DNA of 64,000 bases from Desmodesmus armatus (taxonomy: Eukaryota; Chlorophyta; Chlorophyceae; Sphaeropleales; Scenedesmaceae), in contig VIIQ02000104.1 in assembly GCA_007449985.2 (NCBI GenBank), positions 124,001 to 188,000 on the forward strand, in the 5' to 3' direction. Each line of letters opens with the position of its first letter. Positions within the stretch are counted from its first letter, which is position 1. The translations under genes and the position numbers were made by a program. The notes under the pieces were generated by a model. That model was not told where the DNA came from, did not search any database, and saw only the letters and a list, made by a program, of their open reading frames with translations. This document shows, one piece after another, positions 37,001-46,718 of this stretch.

Positions 37001-37955
37001 CCAACGACACGACACCCTCAGTGCACTGCTGCATCGCCACAACTACCCTGCGCTGCTGGTTTGAACAAACTGACAGCTCAGCCCACAACTGCAAGGCGTT
37101 CCGCAACACTTTGACCACACGCGCGCTAGGCGCACGCACAAAGCCATGTAATGCCATCCTCGCCACTAACAGAGAGCAAACGCCTTCACCACGCGACCCT
37201 AACTTAGTTGCTGAGCAACTTGCTGGCAGCAGTGCCGGCAATTTGCATAGCTAGTCGCTACCCGAGCCCAAAGCATCGCGTGGCGGGTGGCCCCAGCTTG
37301 CAACGCCTCCATCCATGATACCCGTCCATATGCCAGCTGCCAACGGCTACCATTGGCAATTGCAGGCATGGCAGCTCATGGCCTGAGCCGGGGGGGGGGG
37401 GGGGGCAGTGCGTTTAACACGGCAGCTTTGCACCAAGCAGCTGCACAGCTGTGCTGCTTGTAGGCGCAAGCATGCAAGACAGCGGCTGCGAGCAGCTCAG
37501 CTGCGGCAGCTTGCAGACCCTGGCGGCAAGGGGACCGAGCACCATGTTGCGGCAATCACATGCAGTACGCGTGCAATCCCTGCTGGCCGAGCTGTGTGGC
37601 TGCCATAGCGGCTGTTGCCATGGCGCGCTGCTGATGCAGCATCTGGACAACCAACTGTACAAACAAATTGATACCACCATGCAGTTGCCAACACGATGCA
37701 TCGTCGCACACCCTGTCAGGCATGCACAGGCCCTCAAGCATGCTGTCAGGGCAAATGCAGTCGACCATTGGACTGTGCCCTGTCCGGTTGGGCCAACCCA
37801 AAAGGAGGCTGTCTTCTAGGCTGTACATAATGCAGGGGCAGAGCGCTGGGCTGTGACTGACGGACACAGAGGGCAGGTTGACTGAAGCACCATCTGATCC
37901 AACTGACAGCAAACCATGTCTTGAAAACACAACTGCACAGCGAGCAGGGCCCCTA
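34013..37955. other. 3.9 kb without a convincing gene
   Basis: Contains an (AGC)~11 tract at 34050-34083 and poly-C (36599-36614) and poly-G (37390-37405) runs. Open frames such as 34508-35152 (+, 214 codons) and 36193-36921 (+, 242 codons) have no recognisable domain. The second depends on translating homopolymer C tracts. I cannot assign a gene here. Confidence 0.5.
34890..34959. repeat. 34-bp tandem repeat x2
   Basis: Two near-identical copies of CACCGGTTTTTGTTATTTTG continuing CCCGTGTTACTGGT, spaced 34 bases apart. Confidence 0.9.
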
Positions 37956-39005
37956 TTACATGCTGGACATGACCTTGCTGCTCATGCAGGTGTCGTCCGC
38001 AATCGTGGGTTGCTGCAGCACGCATGCTTGCAACTTCGCCACGTAGGAGAACGCTCGATGGTCGTTGATGTTCTTTAGACACCTGTGCGGACCCAGGGGA
38101 CACGCTTGCGCCGTCGCCTTTGTCGCTTGTCGGCACTGTCCGCCCCAAATGCGGTGAAGCGTGCTCTGCGGCAGCGATTGATAGTGCGATCGCTTCCATG
38201 GTCCTGCTGTGCCGAGGTTTGGCACCACGTCAAGCTCGTTCCACCAGTGGGTGGTGATTGGCTCCAAACCGGACTCGTTGAAGAGCTTCAAGAACTTGTG
38301 CTGACCGATCTTGGGCGTTCCGAAGAGGTAGATCCCGCCGATGTTCTTGAGCTTCATCTCGGAGAGCTTCAACGCGGTGAACAGCGCATGGGCGCCGCCC
38401 AAGCTGTGGCCTGTGATGTAGATCTTCGCTTCCGTAGGCTCCTCCGTCTGCATGATCGCAGCCTTCACAGCCATCATGACTTGTGGCCAGATTGAGCGGA
38501 ACCCGTTGTAAAACCCGCTATGCACCTCCACCTTCTTTGTGCCAAAGGCCGCCACCGTTGGCGTGTGCCGCATGTCGCTGGTCAACGCGGAGTCCACGCT
38601 CGTCAAACCTCTGTACGCGATCCACACGTCGGAGCTTGTTCCGAGCACGACTGCGTGCGCTTCGGGCTTCTGCGCGTTGATCATGCGCCTGAACCGCGCA
38701 CCGGGACCACCTCCAGCATCCTGGAACTTTATCGTGTTGGGCTTGGCGCCCAGTGCGATCCACTTCCTCCTGAACAGCTCTTGATACGTCAAACGCGATG
38801 AGTTCGTGTTGACGTTGATGCCGAATGCCGTTGGGTATGTGTACCGCGCCAACAGCATCGCGATGTAGGCGTTGTTCAGGGTTGTGGGATCCCGGCGGTT
38901 GAAGAAGGGAGGCTGCAAGAGGGGCTTGAAGCAAGGGCCTGCAGCCAGCATAAACAACCCAGCGCACACAGCAGCAAGATGAGGCATACAGCATAGGTTG
39001 GTCAA
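37956..39005 (-). CDS. Secreted class-3 lipase (fungal-type, PF01764-like), intronless
   Basis: Predicted triacylglycerol/acylglycerol hydrolase of 349 residues. The N-terminus (MPHLAAVCAGLFMLAAGPC after a short polar start) looks like a signal peptide, so secretion or ER entry is likely. The alpha/beta-hydrolase core is clear: WIAYRGLTSVDSALTSD (oxyanion loop), VHSGFYNGF and the nucleophile elbow ITGHSLGGAHA with Ser201. The triad Asp is probably Asp259 in ELDVVP and the His probably His316 in NDHRAFSYV. All family blocks lie in one uninterrupted frame, unlike the intron-rich neighbours. The 38.4-38.9 kb part also has more CG-containing codons. Met at residue 7 is an alternative start. The closest functional alternative is a phospholipase A1-type member of the same family. 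Confidence 0.9.
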   Translation of the reverse strand: MTNLCCMPHLAAVCAGLFMLAAGPCFKPLLQPPFFNRRDPTTLNNAYIAMLLARYTYPTAFGINVNTNSSRLTYQELFRRKWIALGAKPNTIKFQDAGGGPGARFRRMINAQKPEAHAVVLGTSSDVWIAYRGLTSVDSALTSDMRHTPTVAAFGTKKVEVHSGFYNGFRSIWPQVMMAVKAAIMQTEEPTEAKIYITGHSLGGAHALFTALKLSEMKLKNIGGIYLFGTPKIGQHKFLKLFNESGLEPITTHWWNELDVVPNLGTAGPWKRSHYQSLPQSTLHRIWGGQCRQATKATAQACPLGPHRCLKNINDHRAFSYVAKLQACVLQQPTIADDTCMSSKVMSSM

Positions 39006-39204
39006 GATGTGATAGGCTTATTAGTAGGCTCTGCATACCATCTGCATGTGTCTGTGTGCGCGGGCGGGTGGGTGCGTGTGCGCGGGCGCAGGCGTGGTTG
39101 TGCGTCCGTGCGCTAGCTAGGACCTATAGGATCATTCGGGTTACCATGCCGCCATTCAGAGCTACGACAAGCCCACACCAATATCAGTTGCTCTATCACC
39201 AGGT

Positions 39205-41014
39205 CTACTTGCGCAGAGCCCATCCCATGGGTTTGGATGCAATAACGATGTGCCTGTTAGCAGAAAGCATCCGATGCAGTGCAAGGAAGACGTATGCCCG
39301 TACCGTCATGAACAGCACCAGCTGTATCAAAAGCAAAGTCACTGCTATAGGCCTGCACTTACTCTCTTCTGGTGGCTCCTTGGGATTTCTGGGGTAGGGA
39401 TCTCCGGAGTAGCCTGAAGTTGGCTCGCTTGGTGGTGATGCATACTGCTGCTGCTGCTGCTGCTGCTCTTCCTCTTCCTGCTGCTCCTCCTCATCCTCTT
39501 GCTGCCGCTGCTGCTCCACCTGCTCTGGCTGCGCCTGCTCCTCCTGCTCCTCCTGCTCTTGCTGTAACTCCCCATCCTGCTCCCCCTGCTGTTCATCGGT
39601 CTGCTGTTGTAGCTCCAAGGGCGCACTCTGCCCCACTGGCAGGGCATGCTGCGGCGCCGCTGTTGATGTTGCCGTCGTCTGCTTCTGCTGTAGCTGCTGC
39701 AGCTGCACCATCTGCAATTGCTGCGTCATCTGCTGCTGCCGCCGCATTGCTGCTTGAGCCTCTCTCGCCTGCTCCATAAGCTTCACACGCTTCTTATGCT
39801 GCAGTATTGCCGCCTGCACTTGAGTCTTCACCATCTTGGGGGGAACACCTAGGGCATGTGCCACACGCTTGATTGTAGCTGCGTCTGGTACTGCAGGCAC
39901 CTGCTGCTGCTGCTGCTTGGTTTTCTTCTTGCTGCTTTTGTGCTTGATGCTTTTCGGCCTGAGCGCGCTGCTGCCTGCAGTGCTGGGGCTACTGGTGGCG
40001 GCTGTGCTTGGGGTGCTGACTCCTGTGGCTACAAGTGCTGCAGGGGCGTGCCTTAGTGTATGGCGGACCTCATGGGTCAATGCCTTGGCAGCTTTCAAGG
40101 CTGTCTTGTCCCGCTTGCCATGGCCATGCTGGTGTGTCCCATTTCTGCTGCTGCTGCTGACTGCTGTAGGCGCAGCAGCGTGTGCAATGGCTGACCGCAT
40201 CGTGGCCTGGACTGCTGCGCTGGTGGTGTCGGTGGCTTTCTTGCCTACTGCAGTGTACACTTTGGCAACGTGTGCTGGCTTCTTTGCAAGCGCTGCTGAA
40301 CCGTCTGCCTTGACAGTAGCTGCTGCTGCTGAAGCATGAAGGATCGATGGCTCAGGGACTTCTGTAATGTCCCCTGGAAGGGCGTCTGCGTCTGCTTCTG
40401 CAGCTCCTGCTGCTGCTGCTGTTGCTGCCAGGACTTCTGTTGCTCTGGCTGTGTCCACCGTGATGTCTTGTTCCTCAGCGCCCTCTGCTTCTTCTTCTTC
40501 TGCTGCGTCTGCTTGTGTTTCTGCTGCTAAATAAACGTCATCCACACCCTCATCATCAGGAACCAAAGCAGCAAGGGCAGTCGCAGCTGGCTCCTCGCCA
40601 GCAAAGTCTCCTAGGCTGTCACCAGCTGCAGCTGCTGCCATATCAGCAGCATCGATGTCAATATCTGCGTCCACGTCATCTGTGGATATGTCTGCTGTGT
40701 CTGTATCTTCCAAAGAAGCATCTTCGCTGTCCATGTCGTCATCATCAACTGCTGCTGCTGGGTCACCATCAGTCATGTCGTCATCAGAAACTGCTGCTGC
40801 TGCTGCTGCTGCTGCTGCTTGCGTGCGCGCTTTGGCGGCAGCAGTATTTCCTCCCACGCGCAAGTTGCTGCTGCCGCTGAGTGGGAGGGTAGCGGCACCA
40901 ATCAAGCTTGCCACTTGTTTGATGGCTGCTGCTGTTGCTGCGCTGCTTGGTTGTGATTTGACAGCAGCAGCCAATGCAGCAGCGCGGGCCGCAGGAGCTG
41001 CGCTGCTGGCAATG

Positions 41015-41071
<57 letters not shown>

Positions 41072-41391
41072 GTGGTGGCGCCTTTGATGCTGCTTTTGGC
41101 AATGCTTGTGCTGGTGCTGCTGCTTTGCAGCTTTGTAAGACGGCTGCCACTTCCTGCAGAAGTGCTGCTTGAGGGTTTTGCCGCTGTGGTTGCTGTTGCT
41201 GCTTTGCTCAACGCTGATGAAGTGAGAGGCACACTTGACGCTGTACCTGTCCGTATGCCAATGCCCTTTGATGCTTCCACTGCTGTGATGCTATGGGTGC
41301 CGGTACTGAGCAATGCTGCTTCGGGCGAGGCAGCTGCTGCTTTGATGCACACTGTCACTAGCAGCATGCAGCTCAAAAGCATCATCATCAC
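39205..41391 (-). CDS. Acidic, Ser/Ala/Gln-rich low-complexity protein with signal peptide
   Basis: One 728-codon frame, unrecognised. It starts MMMMLLSCMLLVTVCIKAAAA, a plausible signal peptide. Then come a Ser/Thr/Ala-rich region with a poly-Ser run from a CTG microsatellite (about 41020-41070), an Asp/Glu-rich middle (DDDDMDSEDASLEDTDTADI), a short ordered-looking patch (IKRVAHALGVPPKMVKTQVQ), a Gln/Glu-rich region (EEQQEEEEQ) and a C-terminal hydrophobic helix (IAVTLLLIQLVLFMTVRAYV). Before that helix, in the codons for EESKC, is a good donor (A|GTAAGT). The helix may therefore be read-through of an intron, leaving a secreted rather than a membrane-anchored protein. Function unknown; cell-wall or matrix proteins of algae often have such composition. 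Confidence 0.55.
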
Positions 41392-42613
41392 GCCTGCAGT
41401 GAGGAATGAAAGTGATACAATGCTTCAGTTGTATAAAACTTGCGTGCATGCTCCTGATCTGGCTGCTATATGCATGGAGCAGTCCAGCACTACATATGTC
41501 TTGCACTGGGGAAGTGAACAGGGTCTTGCACACATGAGTCATGGGCGCTGATTAACAAATAGTTGAACTAAGACATATTTGTTTACCTGAACGCTCCATC
41601 GCCGGGCGCATGCAGCGCAGTTTTGCGCACATGGAGCCAGAAATGTTTCTGGGGCAGTGCCGGCAATCACAAGCCCATAGTGCGCTCAATTTGGCTCAGT
41701 TTTAGTAAGAGGCGCATCTCATACACGTTTCTGCATCGACAAGAGACTTTCACTTCGCAACTGTACTTGTGGGCGGGACAGGGTGAGCAGTATTTCTGTG
41801 CCAAAGGCGCCAGACTCAGCTATTCAGAAAGAATTCAATTAGCAGTTTGTCGTCGTGCCTAGTGCCTTGCTCTACGTGACAGTTGACAACGTCACTGTCT
41901 TCGGACGATGCTCTACAACAGCCTCTCATATAGCGCTGCAACATGTTTTATGCATTGAGATACAAACATTTATTGATGTACAGTAGATGCTGCGGCTTCG
42001 CACTGCACGTTTGAAGCTGCTGGAGTCACACATCAGTCCAGCCTGTCTAGACAGGCCTAAGATTAGGCCAACATTCTTTGGCAGTGTTGCAGCTGGGCTT
42101 GCTGCCACACACCTGGTGCACCCACACAATAATGCTGCACCTTTCAAAGTGAGCGGAACATTCGCACATCATTTAACCATTTCAAGCCTGCAACCGAAGG
42201 CCAAACTGACCTTGCGCTGCTGCTGATAGTTGCAAAGTGTTCAGGCTCTGCCTGAACCATGTAACAGTAACAGTAAATGCCCACACAAGGATCACTCCAA
42301 CCCCATCTCATCGATGCATCAGATTGGTGACTGAGCACCCAAGCTGTCAATCCACACATGCCACCCACCCAAGTGTAGCCACATGCGCACAGCATACGTA
42401 TGTACGAGCATTTAGCACAAGTTGTGCAGAAGGAAAGCTAAGTGCAGTGGCACACAGCCCTTGGCTGGTACCCCCAAGGCTGCAAGAAACATACCATTTC
42501 TGCCAAGATGACAACAAATCAGTCCGCGTCAAGATGGCGTCAACAACACCCACAAGCTCCCCAAGTGCAAACCCCAACCCTAAACCACCATATATCTATC
42601 CACCGCAGCTGCA
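41392..42613. other. Intergenic, no supported gene
   Basis: Separates the low-complexity gene's start from the MCM10 stop. A 79-codon plus-strand frame at 41623-41862 has no recognisable features. Near 42240-42275 lies one copy of a short dispersed motif (TGAACCATGTAACAGTAACA) also found inverted near 61440. Confidence 0.5.
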
Positions 42614-45141
42614 TCAGTCCTGCAGCGAGTTGAGGCAGAAGGCGTGCTCCTTGCCACGCGGTAACATCCCCTCGCTGCTGGCGATAGGGTTAGCGGCAGC
42701 ATCCGCGTTGACCAGCACAGGCTTTGGCGCGTTGTATGCGCTGGTGGGTCGGAAGAGCTTCTCTGGGTCGCGGCACTTGGGGCAGCGCTTGCTGGGCATC
42801 AGCTCACGCAGCGTGTGCAGCTTCCACCCACAGGCCTCGCAGATCCACCTGCAAGGCAGCAACACAAGCACCATGATGCATACAGACAACCAGATGCACA
42901 TAAAGTAAGCATGGTGTGTGCATCAGCTCACGCAGCGTGTGCAGCTTCCAGCCGCATGCCTTGCAGATCCACCTACAGAGCAACAGCACACCCACAATCA
43001 AAAACACGCAGCATGATGCAACCACAAGATACGATGCATATGCGACCCAGTTTTCTGTGTACATGCAAGCCAACGCTATCGAGACACACATGCATTCAGT
43101 ACGACAGGCGGCATATGCCTGTGCGCATGAGGGTTTTCACCTGGCTGCCACGGCCAACCCATTGCAACAAGCAGCACGCCGCTGTCCACCACCCTCAAAT
43201 GAGCAGCGGCTACGCACCAGCGCTTTGTCACTCGGACCGGCACCACGTCATGCCCGGAGCATGTGGCACGTCGCTTCTCTGTGAGGAACTTGCAGGTGCG
43301 GCACTCAAAAGCCGTCACCTGCATTTGTCCAGACACAGCAGCAGCCACTGTGTGGATCACCAGCAGGCTTGAATTTATGAATGTTTGCCGACGGGCAGAC
43401 TGGGTTGACGCATTGCTGCAATTTATTGCTTTCAGCATGCCGTTGCTGGTATGCACTTGCCTAGAAGCGTCACTGCAACATTGTGCAGGTTCTGCAACAT
43501 TACTGCAATGAACAAAAGGGCAGAAGGTTCAACTCCAGAAGCAGCAGAACACGTCCAGGCAGTGCCCCCCACCCACCGCCCACCCCACCCCACACACCTC
43601 CAGTTTGGTGATGGCCTCCAGCTGCTGCGCCAGGTTGTCCTTCTGTTCATACTGATCCAGCAGCTTTGACATCATGGACGCGTGAGCGGCATCACTCGCA
43701 GCACCCAGTGCCCTGCAGCAACACCGCAGGCAACACATGAAGAGGTTAGGGCATGAAGGCCTGCACACTGTTGGCTCAGGTGCAGGCACAGTGCAGCTTC
43801 GGCATCATGGATGCGTGAGCGGCATCACTCGCAGCACCCAGCGCCCTGCAGCAATTGCACAGCAGTCAACAAGAACACACATACAAGGTCAGGGCATTGC
43901 AAGTGGTGGAAATACACTTAGCGGCATCACTCACAGCACCCAGCGCCCTACAGCAACACGGCAGGCAACACATGCAGGTCGGGGCATCAAAGGCCTGCAC
44001 CTCGCTGGCTCAGGTACAGGTACCGTCTGAGAGCGGGCATGTGATTGAGAACAGAGTGTCAAGTGTCATTCTAGCACTAGCCAGCAACACATACAGGGAC
44101 AGGGCATCGAATGTCTAGACTCCTCTGGCCCAAGTACAGGTACAGAGCAAGGGCATACATGCGAAAACTGAGCTTTATCCTAGGCACCAGCCAGCAAGGT
44201 GATGCCATGATCTTGTGAGCTCCTTCAAGGCGCAGTGATCTTGCAGCTGGCGTTGTGGTGAGGGTTGGCGTATGTCATGCCGGTGATGTCTGCACCATGT
44301 TGCTACGGCAAACCTACTGCTGCTGCTGCTTGTTCCACCGGTGTGAAAAACAAGGTACATTCTTCGATGTGTCAGCCCCACTCACTTTGCGTCTGGCTTG
44401 TTGATGTCAGTGCGCTGCAGCACCCGACCAAACATGGCCCTAAACCCTGACGCCGCCCCTCCAGCAGCCCCACCGCCACCCTTGGACATACCCACGCCAA
44501 CACCACTCGCACCCGCAGCTGCTGATGCTGCCCCACCCGAGCGACCAGCAGCAGCCAATGCAGCCGCCACAACGCTGTTGCTGCTGCGCACGCCGCCGCT
44601 GGCACTTGCGCCCACAGTGGCCCCGCCAACAGCCCCAATACGGGACACATGTGGCCGGCTGCTGGCCCCTCCCTTGCTGCCTGCTGCTGCTGCGGAACCC
44701 GCTCCTTTGGCCCCCGCAGCCCCCTTGCTGTTGAGGCTGGATTTTGAGGCCATGCCGAGTGTGACCTTCATTCGTTTCCTGGCCTCTGTGAGCTTTGCTG
44801 CAGTGCTGCCTCCATTGCTGCCGCCATTGCTGCCGCCATTGCTGCCGCCATTGCTGCCAGCCGCCGCCGTCCTGCTGCTGAGCTGCGCCATGGCCGACGC
44901 AGCACGGGCAGCAGCACTCTCAAGACCAAGGTCCCCTGCTGCTGCTGCTGCTGTGCCGGGGTGCTGTCGTAGCTGCTGCGTGTGCTGTGCCGGCAAAGCC
45001 CCGCCAATGCCGTGCGCTGCGTCGGGCTGTATGATCAGGTCATCTGCATCACTGTCGTCAAACAGTTCATCTATCAGCTCATCTAGGCCTTCCTGCTGCT
45101 GCTGCTGCCCTTGGTATGGCCGCTGCTGCTGCATTTGGTCC

Positions 45142-45173
<32 letters not shown>

Positions 45174-46681
45174 TCGCTGCTGTGACGGGTGCTGTGACAG
45201 GTGCTGCTGTGGTTGTGATGGCTGCTGACATTGCTGCTGTAGTAGGTGCGTCAAAAGCTGCTGCTGCTGCTGCTGCTGCTGTGGCTGTGGCTGTGACCCC
45301 TGCAAGGGCTGTCTAGCGGGCGGCAGCGGCAATGACATCTTTTGCTGCTGCTGCTGCTGCTCACTGTCAGGAGCTGACACCGCAGCCATGACAGCCAGCA
45401 GGTTGAACCACCCAGCCCCACCCCCCGCCTTTCCTCTGCCTGCTGCTGTGCTGCGCTGAGTGCTGCTGCTGCTTAGCGGCTGCATGCCTTGTTGCTGCTG
45501 CTGCTGCTGCTGCTGCAGCTTGGCTTTGAGTGACTCCTACAGGGCAGCAATCAGCAAATCAGCAAATCAGCACAGCAGCCAATGCTATAATGAGAAGCAG
45601 CACTCACCTAGCCTCAAGTCAGTGTGTCCATGGTGGGATTGGATGCGCATAATGTGTCGCTGCACAGCAGTCGCTGCATAGGAATCACACACCAATCCTA
45701 TTACACGCCAGGCTTGCAACTTGATATGTGCTCATGCTTCTAGCACCACGATCTGCACGAGATGGGGCACTCAGCATGGTGTACCATCTGCGCGGCAAAC
45801 AGCTCTGGTTGGTGCATCCTCAGGGGCAGTACGATGGTGGGCAGCATGCTGCATTGCATTACAGCGCGTACTCCCATAAGAGCACCATGCTGCTGCCGCC
45901 AAACTCACCCGTAGCTCAGCCTGTGCTGCAGCCGCCTTGCCTCGTTCACTCCCGCCGCCAACGCCAGCACCGCTGCTGCCGCTGCCGCCGCTCCTCCCCA
46001 GGGCCCCTCCACTGCCAGCTGCTGCTGCTGCTTCCAACCCAGCCCTGCTGCCGCCACTGCTGCCACCGCCAAAACTACTGCTGCCGCTGCCTCCTGCATT
46101 AGCAGCAATGTTCCTACGTCCCAAGCCGCCACTTCCAGCGCCACTCAAAGCACCACCGCTGCCAGCCTGCCTGCTGATAGCACCTCCAGCAGGGCCTGCA
46201 GGGCGACCAATTGCTCCTGCCGGCTGCTGCTGTGGCCGGCTGGGCAGTGTGCCCCAGGTCTTGCTGCGTGAATCAAAGACCTTGCCGTTGCTGGCGGCTG
46301 CAGCAGCACACGTGTGACGGCCTTGCGACGCGCATATTCACTACATGTATCCTCTATGCACAACTGTAATGCCAAGCCGGCTGTAAGGCAGCATGCTAGC
46401 GATTGTGCGCTGCCCACAATGTTCGTAACTATGCGCGTGTCAACATGGTTGCAACAGCTGCGCCCCCCCCCCCCTCCTGCTCCGCTCAAGCAGATAGAGC
46501 TGGTTGAGGATGCGCCTTGTCGCACGGTCCATCACCAACAGCGTTCCAATGCTGCAGTGGACCTATACACACGCACTCAGACCCAACTCCGGATTCCTTG
46601 GATGGTGGAATGGTTGATGCATTGGCTTGATGCACTCCCTGTGTCTACACACCCACACACCTGGTGGTGCTGGCAAAGCCG

Positions 46682-46718
<37 letters not shown>

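Noticed and set aside
44398..45228. 276-codon plus-strand Pro/Cys-rich ORF
   Set aside because: Antisense of the MCM10 exon 7 Gly/Ala/Gln-rich coding sequence.
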